Source of the DNA: Flavobacterium panici
GTDB taxonomy: Bacteria > Bacteroidota > Bacteroidia > Flavobacteriales > Flavobacteriaceae
Assembly: GCF_903819335.1 (NCBI RefSeq)
Contig: NZ_CAIJDE010000036.1
Coordinates: 62,001-126,000, forward strand
Direction of reading: 5' to 3'
Length of the DNA stretch: 64,000 nt
Shown here: in pieces, positions 51,934-60,185 of the stretch
Layout: each line of letters starts with the position of its first letter
Position numbering within the stretch: position 1 is the stretch's first letter
The notes under the pieces: model-generated
Seen by the model: the letters and a program-made list of their open reading frames with translations, nothing else
What the model was told of the DNA's origin: nothing
Database searches by the model: none
Position numbers and translations under genes: made by a program

Positions 51934-52572
51934 ATGAAAAAACACGTTCTGGCAATTTATATCCTGATATTTTCCTCGCTTTCAGGATTTGCATTTCACA
52001 CTTTTAAAAGTTCAGCCGGTTCAACTCAAACAACAGCAGTTCAAACCGAAACGGCAACATTTGCTACAGGCTGTTTCTGGTGCGGAGAAGCTAAATTTTC
52101 ACAGCTTAAAGGCGTATTAAAAGTTACGCCTGGTTATACCGGAGGTCTTACAGAAAATCCGAGTTATGAAGAAGTTTGTACCGGAACGACCGGACACGCT
52201 GAAGCATTTTCTATACTTTACGATCCGTCTTTAATTTCATATGATGAATTACTGGAAGCTTTTTTTCTTTCGCATGACCCAACGCAGTTGAATCGTCAAG
52301 GTAACGATGTTGGTACACAATACCGTTCTGCGATTTTCTATCATAATGAAACCCAGAAACAGAGAGCGAAATATTGTATTGCGCAGCTTAGAGAGAAAAA
52401 AATCTACGAACGTAATATCGTGACAGAAGTAACCGCTTTTACCAAATTTTATAATGCTGAAAGTTACCATCAGGAATATTATAAAAAGCATCCCAATCAG
52501 GGGTATTGCCGATATGTAATTCAGCCCGAGCTGGAAAAATTCAGGAAAATATTTAAAAAGAAACTCAAATAG
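51934..52572 (+). CDS. msrA: Exported peptide-methionine (S)-S-oxide reductase
   Basis: A 212-residue enzyme that repairs S-sulfoxide of methionine. An N-terminal hydrophobic segment (AIYILIFSSLSGFAF) makes it exported. The catalytic Cys47 lies in ATGCFWCGEAKF; downstream are GVLKVTPGYTGG, YDPSLISYDELLEAFF and DPTQLNRQGNDVGTQYRS, all MsrA hallmarks. Its C-terminal GYCRYV Cys may resolve the disulfide. The stop overlaps a GTG at the beginning of the msrB frame, suggesting translational coupling. Confidence 0.95.
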   Translation: MKKHVLAIYILIFSSLSGFAFHTFKSSAGSTQTTAVQTETATFATGCFWCGEAKFSQLKGVLKVTPGYTGGLTENPSYEEVCTGTTGHAEAFSILYDPSLISYDELLEAFFLSHDPTQLNRQGNDVGTQYRSAIFYHNETQKQRAKYCIAQLREKKIYERNIVTEVTAFTKFYNAESYHQEYYKKHPNQGYCRYVIQPELEKFRKIFKKKLK

Positions 52573-52580
52573 TGATCACT

Positions 52581-53102
52581 ATGAAAAATATAGTATTAAG
52601 CTGTATGGCAGTTTTATTGACTGCCAGCTGTTATGCTCAAAATATGAAATCAGAGAAAGGACATGAAAATAATCCGTATTATTCAACAACCGATACCTCA
52701 AAATTGACGGTTTCTGATGCCGAATGGAAAAAGGTATTACCGATTGATTTGTATCTGGTGGCAAGAGAAAAAAATACCGAAAGACCTTTTACAGGGAAAT
52801 ATTGGAAAAGCAGTACAAAGGGAACTTATTATTGTGCAGCCTGCGGTAACGTACTTTTTAAATCTGATGCCAAATTTGCAAGCAGCTGCGGATGGCCGAG
52901 TTTTTACGAACCTCTTAGAAAAAACAGTGTGCGTTATCACGAAGATAATTCACTTGGAATGAACCGTACAGAAGTTCTCTGCGGACGATGCGATGCGCAC
53001 TTGGGACATATTTTTGATGATGGCCCGGCACCAACTTACAAACGATTCTGTATGAATTCTGTTTCACTGGATTTTGAACCAGAAGAATCAAAAAATAAAT
53101 AA
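52581..53102 (+). CDS. msrB: Exported peptide-methionine (R)-S-oxide reductase
   Basis: A 173-residue enzyme that repairs R-sulfoxide of methionine. The N-terminus (MKNIVLSCMAVLLTASCYAQ) is a signal peptide, possibly a lipoprotein type ending TASC. Zinc ligands are Cys85, Cys88, Cys134 and Cys137 (CAACG and CGRCD). The catalytic Cys157 lies in RFCMNSVSL. The frame could start three codons earlier at a GTG overlapping the msrA stop, but the ATG is the usual choice. DsbD follows by two bases. Confidence 0.95.
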   Translation: MKNIVLSCMAVLLTASCYAQNMKSEKGHENNPYYSTTDTSKLTVSDAEWKKVLPIDLYLVAREKNTERPFTGKYWKSSTKGTYYCAACGNVLFKSDAKFASSCGWPSFYEPLRKNSVRYHEDNSLGMNRTEVLCGRCDAHLGHIFDDGPAPTYKRFCMNSVSLDFEPEESKNK

Positions 53103-53104
53103 AT

Positions 53105-55015
53105 ATGTATCAAAAATTTAAGGGTATTCTTGGAATACTTTTCATTTTGTTTTTTATAAATGTAAATGCCCAGATTCAGGAAAATCCTGTAAAATGGAAA
53201 TCAAGTATTGAACAAGGTTCTGGAGATACGTTACATTTAAAATTTTCGGCTGTAATTAAAAAAGGCTGGCACATCAACAGTCAATTTAATAAAATACAGG
53301 ATGGTCCGCTTCCTACATCTTTTCATTTTGAAAAATCAGATCAATATATTCTTGCAGGCCGAGTGATGGAACCCAAACCTCTTAACCGAATAGAAAAGGA
53401 GTTTGAGAATCAGACTTTACACTATTTTGAAAATGAAGTCACTTTTATACAAAAGATAATTCCAAAAGTAAAAGACAGTATAAAGATTAAAGCGACTGTC
53501 ACTTATATGTCGTGTGGAAGTACGATGTGTCTTCCGCCAGAAACCGAAGAAATTAATTTAAAATACTTGCCTAAAAAAAATGCAGAAAATGCGCATTATG
53601 TGCAACCAGAAAAACAAGCTAATTTATGGTGGATATTTCTGGGAGGATTTCTAGGCGGTTTTTTGGCTATACTAACGCCATGTGTGTTTTCGATGATTCC
53701 GCTTACGGTTAGTTATTTTACAAAAAATGGAGGAATAAAGCGAGCAATCATTTATGCAGCATCCATTGTTGCCATATATGTCACACTTGGTTTAACCGTT
53801 ACGCTGACTTTAGGACCAGATGCGCTGAATGCCTTGGCAAGTAACGGTATCGTGAATTTTATTTTCTTTTTGATTTTTGTTGTCTTTGCCATCTCATTTT
53901 TAGGCGCTTTTGAAATAACACTTCCAAGCAGCTGGCTTAACAAATCTGATGAAATGGCAGATAAAGGCGGATTGATCGGAATATTTTTTATGGCTTTTAC
54001 ACTGGCATTGGTTTCGTTTTCCTGCACAGGGCCAATTATAGGAAATCTTTTGGTAGAAGCTGCAATTAGCGGAAGTATTGTTGGACCAGCAATAGGAATG
54101 TTTGGGTTTTCATTTGCGCTGTCCATTCCGTTTCTGCTTTTTGCTGCTTTTCCGAGTATGCTTAAAAAACTGCCAAAATCAGGAAGCTGGCTGGGGAAAG
54201 TAAAAGTGATTTTAGGTTTTTTAGAATTGGCTCTTGCTTTAAAGTTTTTGTCAACATTTGATCTTGTTTACGGATTGGGAATATTAAAGCGTGAACTTTT
54301 TATAGCCATTTGGATTGTTATTTTTACCTTATTTGGATTTTACATGTTGGGCAAGCTAAAGTTTGATGAATACGAAAACAATTCAAAAGTTTCAATTAGT
54401 GGTTTTGTATCTTCTATTTTGATATTCAGTTTTGTGGTTTATTTGATTCCGGGGCTGTGGGGCGCCCCTTTGAAATTAGCCAGCGGATTTTTACCGCCGT
54501 CTTTTTACAAAGAATGGAATCAAAATAATACTACTTCTGTTTCGTCCAATACAGAAAATGTGACAGAAAAACATTCGCAGCCATGTCCGCAAAATCTAAA
54601 CTGTTATCATGATTATGAAGAAGGACTGGCTTATGCAAAAAAAGTAAATAAACCTATCATACTCGATTTTACGGGCTGGAGTTGTGTGAATTGTCGCAAG
54701 ATGGAAGACAATGTTTGGAGTGATAAAGAAGTATGGGAAAAGCTAAACAACAATTATGTATTGATTTCACTTTATGTAGATGATACAACAGTACTTCCGG
54801 AAAAGGAACAGTTTATTTCGAAAACTACCGGGAAAAAGATCAAAACAATTGGGAATAAATGGAGTAATTTTCAAACTGAAAAGTTCCAAACCAATTCGCA
54901 GCCGTATTATGCTTTGATGGATACAAACGGAAATATGCTTTCTAAACCAGCAGCATACGAACCCGATGTGAAAAAATATGCAGCGTTTTTGCAAAAAGGA
55001 ATTGAGAATTTTTAA
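53105..55015 (+). CDS. dsbD: Thiol:disulfide interchange protein of the DsbD type
   Basis: A 636-residue inner membrane protein. An exported N-terminal domain (about 20-160) has Cys137 and Cys142 (CGSTMC). The central CcdA-type membrane domain has eight helices with Cys193 in LTPCVFSM and Cys307 in SCTGPIIG. The C-terminal thioredoxin domain carries WSCVNCRK (Cys527, Cys530). It moves electrons from cytosolic thioredoxin to periplasmic proteins. As last gene after msrA and msrB, it supplies reducing power for their repair cycle. Terminated by a hairpin at 55067. Confidence 0.92.
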   Translation: MYQKFKGILGILFILFFINVNAQIQENPVKWKSSIEQGSGDTLHLKFSAVIKKGWHINSQFNKIQDGPLPTSFHFEKSDQYILAGRVMEPKPLNRIEKEFENQTLHYFENEVTFIQKIIPKVKDSIKIKATVTYMSCGSTMCLPPETEEINLKYLPKKNAENAHYVQPEKQANLWWIFLGGFLGGFLAILTPCVFSMIPLTVSYFTKNGGIKRAIIYAASIVAIYVTLGLTVTLTLGPDALNALASNGIVNFIFFLIFVVFAISFLGAFEITLPSSWLNKSDEMADKGGLIGIFFMAFTLALVSFSCTGPIIGNLLVEAAISGSIVGPAIGMFGFSFALSIPFLLFAAFPSMLKKLPKSGSWLGKVKVILGFLELALALKFLSTFDLVYGLGILKRELFIAIWIVIFTLFGFYMLGKLKFDEYENNSKVSISGFVSSILIFSFVVYLIPGLWGAPLKLASGFLPPSFYKEWNQNNTTSVSSNTENVTEKHSQPCPQNLNCYHDYEEGLAYAKKVNKPIILDFTGWSCVNCRKMEDNVWSDKEVWEKLNNNYVLISLYVDDTTVLPEKEQFISKTTGKKIKTIGNKWSNFQTEKFQTNSQPYYALMDTNGNMLSKPAAYEPDVKKYAAFLQKGIENF

Positions 55016-55066
55016 GTTGTTTTGATGATACTTAATTGAGAAATTAATATTTCAATTTAGACCAAT

Positions 55067-55100
55067 AAAAAACCCTTAAACAGAAATGTTTAAGGGTTTT
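55067..55100. terminator. Bidirectional terminator between dsbD and the dioxygenase gene
   Basis: AAAACCCTTAAAC and GTTTAAGGGTTTT form the stem. The same arm sequence recurs in the terminator at 59917. Confidence 0.85.
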
Positions 55101-55127
55101 GCTTTTTAGTTTGTTCTAAAAATATCA

Positions 55128-56066
55128 TTAATTAATTTTAATCAAATGATTTTCGATAGCAGCTCTTTGAGACTCGTATTGAGCAGGAAGTTTTAAGTTT
55201 TTACCTAATTCTTCTAAGCTTTCATCTACAGTAAATCCGGGATTATCAGTAGCAATTTCAAATAAAACGCCTCCCGGTTCTCTAAAATATAAAGAATGGA
55301 AATATTGTCTGTCGATCTGCGGTGTAATTGACAATCCGTAAGCTTCGATTTTTTCGCGGAAGTGCATTAAAATTTCATCATTTTTTACTCGGAAAGCAAC
55401 GTGATGAACAGTTCCATTTGCGTTTAAACCGCGTTTTTCATCAGCTAATTCTACCAAGTCAACAATTGCAGCATTTTCTACAGCATCTGTTGCATAACGG
55501 TAACGGTTTACATCCTGATCGATTAATTTGTAACCAAATATTTCTGTTAAAATTGCAGCAGTTGGTTTAATGTCGTTTAAAGTCAAAGTAATGTTATGAA
55601 AACCTTTTGTAGCCACATCCGCTTTTACTTCATCTGTTTCCCACGCTTTTCTGTTATCGTCTGTTTTAGATTCGATTAATTCTAATTTTAAACCATCCGG
55701 ATCTAAGAAAGTAAGATATTTTTCTCCAAATTTCTCAGCTGGTTTATTATAAATTACATTGTATTGCTCAAAACGTTTCTGCCAAAAATCCAAACTTCCT
55801 TTTGGAACAGAATATCCAATTTCTGTTGCCATTCCAGAACCTTTTCTTCCTTGCTGAATTCCTTCTCCCCAAGGGAAAAAAGTTAAAATTGTTCCTGCAC
55901 TTCCCATTTCGTCACCAAAGTAAAAGTGATACGTTCCCGGATCGTCAAAATTTACTGTTTTTTTAATGAAACGTAATCCTAAAATATTAGAGTAAAAGTT
56001 GAAGTTTCTTTTTGCGTCACCTGCAATTGCAGTTATATGGTGTAAGCCTAAAATTTTATTTTCCAT
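55128..56066 (-). CDS. Ring-cleaving dioxygenase, MhqO/LinE-like (VOC superfamily)
   Basis: A 312-residue protein with two VOC modules. Candidate iron ligands are His in HHITAIAGD, His in HHVAFRVKN and Glu in REPGGVLFEIATD. Such enzymes (Bacillus MhqO, also LinE-like) cleave catechol or hydroquinone rings and protect against quinone stress. The gene set that follows upstream on the strand (cupin, MhqD-like hydrolase) matches quinone-detoxification operons. The gene has its own promoter with TAAATTTG and a conserved operator. Confidence 0.85.
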   Translation of the reverse strand: MENKILGLHHITAIAGDAKRNFNFYSNILGLRFIKKTVNFDDPGTYHFYFGDEMGSAGTILTFFPWGEGIQQGRKGSGMATEIGYSVPKGSLDFWQKRFEQYNVIYNKPAEKFGEKYLTFLDPDGLKLELIESKTDDNRKAWETDEVKADVATKGFHNITLTLNDIKPTAAILTEIFGYKLIDQDVNRYRYATDAVENAAIVDLVELADEKRGLNANGTVHHVAFRVKNDEILMHFREKIEAYGLSITPQIDRQYFHSLYFREPGGVLFEIATDNPGFTVDESLEELGKNLKLPAQYESQRAAIENHLIKIN

Positions 56067-56102
56067 GGTATTATACTATTAAATTGTTATTGATTTCTTA
56101 TA

Positions 56103-56110
56103 CAAATTTA
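56103..56110 (-). promoter_or_regulatory. Predicted -7 element of the dioxygenase gene
   Basis: TAAATTTG on the minus strand is a full TAnnTTTG match. The conserved operator lies 21 bases upstream, at the -33 position. Confidence 0.65.
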
Positions 56111-56131
56111 CATCTGTTATCGCTCTGGATC

Positions 56132-56151
56132 GATTAACCTAGATTAAGAAA
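56132..56151 (-). promoter_or_regulatory. Quinone-regulon operator candidate, copy 1
   Basis: GATTAACCTAGATTAAGAAA on the plus strand contains the near-palindrome TTAACCTAGATTAA. It is identical over 20 bases to copy 2 at 57823 and has the same distance (21 bases) from the -7 element. Confidence 0.7.
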
Positions 56152-56344
56152 TAAAAGCCTCTTTTTATTATTCGAAAACTAATAACCAAATAGTATTCCA
56201 AGCGTGTTATCTGTTTGTTTGTTAGTATTTTACTTGTGTTGTGTTTTTTGTTTTTACGATATATCGTAATTTTATAAATGAAGCTGTTTTATTTAGAAAA
56301 TCGATAAAATATAAAGAAGGTTATTGCTTAAATTTCATAAATAA

Positions 56345-56366
56345 AAAAGCCGACAGAATGCCGGCA
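56345..56366 (-). terminator. Terminator of the cupin/hydrolase unit
   Basis: On the minus strand GCCGGC-ATTCT-GTCGGC is followed by TTTTTTATTT, directly after the cupin stop. Confidence 0.7.
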
Positions 56367-56368
56367 GT

Positions 56369-56718
56369 TTATAATTTTATAAATATTGATTTTCGAAGTT
56401 TGGGCTCCATATTTTTTGTTTTGTGTCCTTTTCCTGTTGTATCTTCAACTAATAAAATAGATCCGGTTTCAAATTTTCTTTTTTCTCCTAAAGAAGTTTC
56501 AATTTCTACACCGCCTTCTAATAAAACTATGTATTGACGGTCTGGCGCATTGTGAAAATCATAGTCATAAGAAGGTTTGACTTCTCTAAAACGATAGATT
56601 TTACAGGCTCATCATTAGATAAAAATCCGATATCGCCATTGTTTTTCAACGGAACTTCAAAATCTTCAAAATGACTTTCTCCGTTGGTATGGCTGTAAAC
56701 TCGTGTTATCGTAATCAT
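56369..56718 (-). pseudogene. Cupin domain protein with a frameshift
   Basis: The frame opens MITITRVYSHTNGESHFEDF and runs to about residue 43 (DEPVKSIV). There the sequence must shift by one base to continue as FREVKPSYDYDFHNAPDRQY, LLEGGVEIETSLGE, GSILLVEDTTGKGHKT. The break is at a run of four A at 56588-56591, where five would keep the frame. Without the shift the protein ends 30 residues later. Either a recent mutation or a sequencing error. The start overlaps the hydrolase stop (TAATG). The complete product would be about 117 residues. Confidence 0.7.
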
Positions 56719-57338
56719 TATTTTTTGTTGAAAATCAATGCATTTGCACAATCTACTTCGTCCTGACTTATGGTGTGTCCCATATTTGGGTAGATTTTTT
56801 TAGTAACGTCTGCTCCTAATTTTTGAAGAAGCGCTTCAGATTCATTTACTCTTTCAACAGGAACATGAAAATCAGGATCGCTTGTTCCAATGAAAATGGG
56901 TGTGTTTTCGAAGTTTCCGGTATAATGATTTTCATATACTTTATCGCCAATAAGTCCGCCTGTAAAAGCGACAACGCCGCCGTATTTTGCAGCATTTCGA
57001 GCTGTAAATTCTAAAGCCAGACAAGCGCCCTGCGAAAACCCAAGGAAATAAATGTTCTCTTTTTCGATTCCGTTTTGCTGAATTGCCACCACAACCTGAT
57101 GAATAGCTTCTAATGATTTTGAAAAAGAAGGTTCATTTTCATTAAGTGGAGCCAAAAAAGAATACGGATACCATGTTCTGTTTTCGGCCTGTGGCGCTAC
57201 TAATGCAAAATCATCAACCTTAAGATGTTTTGCAATTGAAAGTATATCATGAGCGCCCGCACCACGGCCGTGAATCATGATCAAAGCTTTTTTAGCTTCG
57301 TTTAAAGGAATACCATCGGTTAAAATTTCTGTATTCAT
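56718..57338 (-). CDS. Alpha/beta hydrolase, MhqD-like (phospholipase/carboxylesterase family)
   Basis: A 206-residue hydrolase. The nucleophile is Ser in FLGFSQGACLAL, with Asp in GTSDPDFHVP and His in YPNMGHTIS forming the triad. The opening LIMIHGRGAGAHDILSIAKH gives the oxyanion loop. Members include MhqD, induced with MhqO by quinones. It follows the GNAT gene on the same strand after a gap holding a large inverted repeat, and its stop overlaps the cupin start. Confidence 0.85.
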   Translation of the reverse strand: MNTEILTDGIPLNEAKKALIMIHGRGAGAHDILSIAKHLKVDDFALVAPQAENRTWYPYSFLAPLNENEPSFSKSLEAIHQVVVAIQQNGIEKENIYFLGFSQGACLALEFTARNAAKYGGVVAFTGGLIGDKVYENHYTGNFENTPIFIGTSDPDFHVPVERVNESEALLQKLGADVTKKIYPNMGHTISQDEVDCANALIFNKK

Positions 57339-57384
57339 AATGTTATATTTTTAAAATTATGAGACTGATTAAAGTGGATTTTTT

Positions 57385-57450
57385 GGCCACAGATTAAAAG
57401 GATTAAAAGGATTTTTTTTAAATCTGTGTGAATCCTTTTAATCTGTGGCC
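57385..57450. repeat. Perfect inverted repeat, GGCCACAGATT family
   Basis: Arms 57385-57404 and 57431-57450 (GGCCACAGATTAAAAGGATT and complement) match over 20 bases around a 26-base loop. It separates the GNAT and hydrolase genes. One arm recurs near 25381. Confidence 0.8.
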
Positions 57451-57463
57451 TGTAAAAAAAAAA

Positions 57464-57754
57464 TTATTTTTTCCAGATATCCTGATATTCATCCGGATGT
57501 CTTGTGAATTGCGCATGAACATAAGGACAAAGCGGTAAAACCATTAAATTATTGGTACGAACATAAGAGACCATTTCTTCCAAAAGTTTTTTTGCATAGC
57601 CTTTTCCTTCAGCTTCCGGTTCAACTCCTGTATGATAAACAGTCAATAAATCCGGTTTAATACTTACCGTCATTTCACCTTGTTTTTTACCATCAACATA
57701 AAGATTAAAAGCTCCATGTTTTTTCTCGTCTAATTCTAGTTTTATCGTTTCCAT
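57464..57754 (-). CDS. GNAT-like N-acetyltransferase (YidJ/NATD1 type)
   Basis: A 96-residue protein of the short GNAT class. It has KHGAFNLYVDGKKQGEMTVS and the acetyl-CoA loop VEPEAEGKGYAKKLLEEMV, ending LPLCPYVHAQFTRHPDEYQD, all typical of small GNATs found with stress genes. The substrate is unknown. First gene of the unit controlled by operator copy 2. Confidence 0.9.
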   Translation of the reverse strand: METIKLELDEKKHGAFNLYVDGKKQGEMTVSIKPDLLTVYHTGVEPEAEGKGYAKKLLEEMVSYVRTNNLMVLPLCPYVHAQFTRHPDEYQDIWKK

Positions 57755-57793
57755 ATTGTTCTAGTTATAATTTGATGTTGTTAATTTCTTTTA

Positions 57794-57801
57794 CAAACTT
57801 A
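57794..57801 (-). promoter_or_regulatory. Predicted -7 element of the GNAT unit
   Basis: TAAGTTTG on the minus strand is a full TAnnTTTG match. It lies 21 bases downstream of operator copy 2, the same spacing as at the dioxygenase promoter. Confidence 0.65.
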
Positions 57802-57822
57802 GGCAATACACACAAATCTGCT

Positions 57823-57842
57823 GATTAACCTAGATTAAGAAA
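57823..57842 (-). promoter_or_regulatory. Quinone-regulon operator candidate, copy 2
   Basis: GATTAACCTAGATTAAGAAA, identical to copy 1 at 56132 over 20 bases. The core TTAACCTAGATTAA is symmetrical except for one base pair. Confidence 0.7.
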
Positions 57843-58178
57843 AATTTCACTTCTCAGATTTAAAATAGATTCTATTTGTGTACTATTTATATTTCACTAT
57901 CGGTGAATTCTTTTAGCGAAATATAGTTATTAGAATAATTTTTTCAAAGTATATTTATTTGATTATCAATAAATTAGTAAATTAGCATAGTGCTTGCTTT
58001 ATTTGTTTCCATGATTAGATATAGGAAAGAAATCAGAATACTTGTAAAGTATTTGAAATCTTAATAAAATGATTAAAATCTGATCTTTAATAAGTGCTTT
58101 GCCCGGATTATACAGCTAATTTAGAAGTAAGGTACGTCATATTTTATAAACCTCAATTACTCATTAAATATTAATCTT
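57843..58178. other. AT-rich intergenic region before the alpha/beta hydrolases
   Basis: About 336 bases without a gene. Two short palindromes are present, TTCACTATCGGTGAA at 57893-57907 and AATACTTGTAAAGTATT at 58037-58053, which may be operator sites. Nothing else was recognised. Confidence 0.4.
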
Positions 58179-58949
58179 ATGACAAAATCAAAATCTATTA
58201 TTCTGATACATGGAAACTTTGTAAACCAAATCAGCTGGGAAAAGTGGAAGGACCGATACGAACAAAAAGGCTATACCGTTTACACGCCGGCTAATCCCGG
58301 ACATGACGGAATTCCTTCTGACTTAAGAAAACAAGTTCATCCTGATCTTACCAAAACGGGTTTTATAGATGTGGTTGATAATATTATTAAACTAATTGAT
58401 ACCCTTCCCGAAAAACCATTAATAATTGGACATTCAATGGCCGGAATGGCGGCGATGAAATTATTAGAATTAGGTAAAGCAGCTGCGGCAGTAAGTATTG
58501 ATGGTGCTCCTCCAAAAAATGTATTTCCTCCTTTTGCAACATTAAAGTCAGTTATACCGGCATTTGGTTTCTTTTCTTCCCAAAAATATTTCATGGGCAG
58601 CCGCGAATGGTATGACAAATGTTTTTTCAACACACTTCCGGAAAGAGACAGAGCAAATGCTTTTGAGAGTTTTGCCGTTCCGGAAAGTTATAAAGTAAGC
58701 CGTGAACTGGTGTTGAATTCTTTTTCTAATATTGATTTCAGCAAGCCTCACAATCCTATTTTATTTATTGGAGGCGGCAGTGATGCAATTTTCCCTTCAT
58801 CACTTACAACCACTCTGGCCAGAAAATATAAAGACAGTAACAGCAAGGTTGATCTGAAGATTTTTCAGGGCAAAAGCCATTTTATATGTGGAGAACCAGG
58901 CTGGGAAGCTGTAGCAGATTATATTTTAGACTGGTACGAACAATTATAA
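58179..58949 (+). CDS. Alpha/beta hydrolase
   Basis: A 256-residue cytosolic alpha/beta hydrolase. Opening SIILIHGNFVNQISWEKW gives the oxyanion loop. The nucleophile is Ser in IIGHSMAGMAAM; acid Asp in FIGGGSDAIFP and His in FQGKSHFICGEPGW. Length is standard for the family. Substrate unknown. A second hydrolase follows 38 bases downstream, so they are probably one unit. Confidence 0.88.
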   Translation: MTKSKSIILIHGNFVNQISWEKWKDRYEQKGYTVYTPANPGHDGIPSDLRKQVHPDLTKTGFIDVVDNIIKLIDTLPEKPLIIGHSMAGMAAMKLLELGKAAAAVSIDGAPPKNVFPPFATLKSVIPAFGFFSSQKYFMGSREWYDKCFFNTLPERDRANAFESFAVPESYKVSRELVLNSFSNIDFSKPHNPILFIGGGSDAIFPSSLTTTLARKYKDSNSKVDLKIFQGKSHFICGEPGWEAVADYILDWYEQL

Positions 58950-58987
58950 ACTTCGAAAATGCATACTAACAATTAAAACATAATACA

Positions 58988-59809
58988 ATGAGCAAGATTA
59001 CAGTAAAAGACGGAACAGAGATTTATTATAAAGATTGGGGTACTGGTACGCCTATTTTTTTTCATCATGGCTGGCCTTTATCAGCAGATGACTGGGATGC
59101 ACAAATGCTATTTTTCTTAGATAAGGGATTTAGGGTAATTGCACATGACAGAAGAGGACATGGAAGATCTACACAAACGTATTCCGGTAATGAAATGGAT
59201 ACTTATGCTGCAGATGTTGCAGAGCTTACGGAGTTTTTAGATTTAAAAGATGCTATACATATCGGACACTCTACAGGTGGAGGTGAAGCGATTCATTATG
59301 CCGCAAAATATGGTAAAAACCGTGTGTCTAAAGTAATACTTATTAGTGCGGTGACACCGTATATGATCAAAAATGAAGGTAATCCAGACGGAGTGCCAAT
59401 AGAAGTTTTTGATGATATTCGTTTTAACACAGCCAATAACAGACAGCAGTTTTATCATGATATTACTTTTCCTTTTTATGGATATAATAGAGAAGGAGCA
59501 GATATTAAAAAAGGAATTCAGGATAATTGGTGGCGTCAGGGAATGAACGGCGGAATTAAAGCACATTATGACTGTATAAAAGCATTTTCTGAAACAGATT
59601 TTACCGAAGATCTAAAAAGTGTAGATTTCCCTGTACTTATATTACATGGCGAAGACGATCAGATTGTGCCTTATCAAGTCACTGCACTAAGAGCGATTAA
59701 ACTGGTGAAAAACGGAAAAATAATTACTTATCCGGGACTTTGCCACGGAATACCAACAACAGATGCTGACAGAGTGAATGCAGATATTCTTGATTTTATT
59801 AAAGCTTAA
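58988..59809 (+). CDS. Alpha/beta hydrolase, non-haem chloroperoxidase type
   Basis: A 273-residue hydrolase close to the cofactor-free haloperoxidases and esterases. Motifs: FFHHGWPLSADDWD, GFRVIAHDRRGHGRS, Ser in HIGHSTGGGEA, Asp in LILHGEDDQIVPY and His in GLCHGIPTT. Such enzymes act as esterases and can make peracids from acetate and peroxide. It follows another hydrolase and ends in a shared terminator region with the tRNA. Confidence 0.9.
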   Translation: MSKITVKDGTEIYYKDWGTGTPIFFHHGWPLSADDWDAQMLFFLDKGFRVIAHDRRGHGRSTQTYSGNEMDTYAADVAELTEFLDLKDAIHIGHSTGGGEAIHYAAKYGKNRVSKVILISAVTPYMIKNEGNPDGVPIEVFDDIRFNTANNRQQFYHDITFPFYGYNREGADIKKGIQDNWWRQGMNGGIKAHYDCIKAFSETDFTEDLKSVDFPVLILHGEDDQIVPYQVTALRAIKLVKNGKIITYPGLCHGIPTTDADRVNADILDFIKA

Positions 59810-59916
59810 GTATTTTATTTAAAAAATTTCTATCTAAAAGAAGGAAAGATCTACAGATTTACAAATACAAATAAAGCAGTGTCAGTAATAGGAGAGGAAT
59901 AAGAATGTAATTCAAA

Positions 59917-59952
59917 TAAAAAACCCTTAAACATTTCTGTTTAAGGGTTTTG
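59917..59952. terminator. Bidirectional terminator between hydrolase and tRNA-Met
   Basis: AAAACCCTTAAACA and TGTTTAAGGGTTTT form the stem. It is convergent with the tRNA gene on the other strand. Confidence 0.85.
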
Positions 59953-59960
59953 CCTTTTTG

Positions 59961-60034
59961 TAGCGAGGACGGGAGTTGAACCCGTGACCTCAGGGTTATG
60001 AATCCTGCGCTCTAACCAACTGAGCTACCTCGCC
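59961..60034 (-). tRNA. tRNA-Met (CAU anticodon)
   Basis: On the minus strand a 74-base cloverleaf starts GGCGAGGTAGCTCAG and ends CCTCGCTA. The acceptor arm is GGCGAGG/CCTCGCT (the first pair is G-U), the D-loop contains GTTGGTTAGAG, the anticodon loop is TTCATAA and the T arm holds CGGGTTCAACTCCCG. CAU could also be initiator or Ile2 tRNA, but the first pair and the A discriminator fit elongator Met best. The CCA end is not encoded. Confidence 0.92.
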
Positions 60035-60068
60035 TGGACTGCTATCATTGAATTCCTGATTGCGGGTG

Positions 60069-60098
60069 CAAAGATAGAAATAATATTAAAGCTTACAA
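60069..60098 (-). promoter_or_regulatory. Predicted promoter of tRNA-Met
   Basis: TTG at 60096-60098 and TATCTTTG at 60069-60076 on the minus strand are 19 bases apart, a full match to the Bacteroidota promoter. Confidence 0.75.
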
Positions 60099-60185
60099 GA
60101 ATAAAATGAAGAAAAAAAAATATTTTTAAAAACGCATTGTTTTTGGACATATATTCTTATATTTCGAAAAAATTAAAAGTAGCAC

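Noticed and set aside
57893..58053. Two short palindromes as operators of the hydrolase genes
   Set aside because: Each occurs once, far from the hydrolase start, without a promoter match nearby, so there is no support beyond symmetry.
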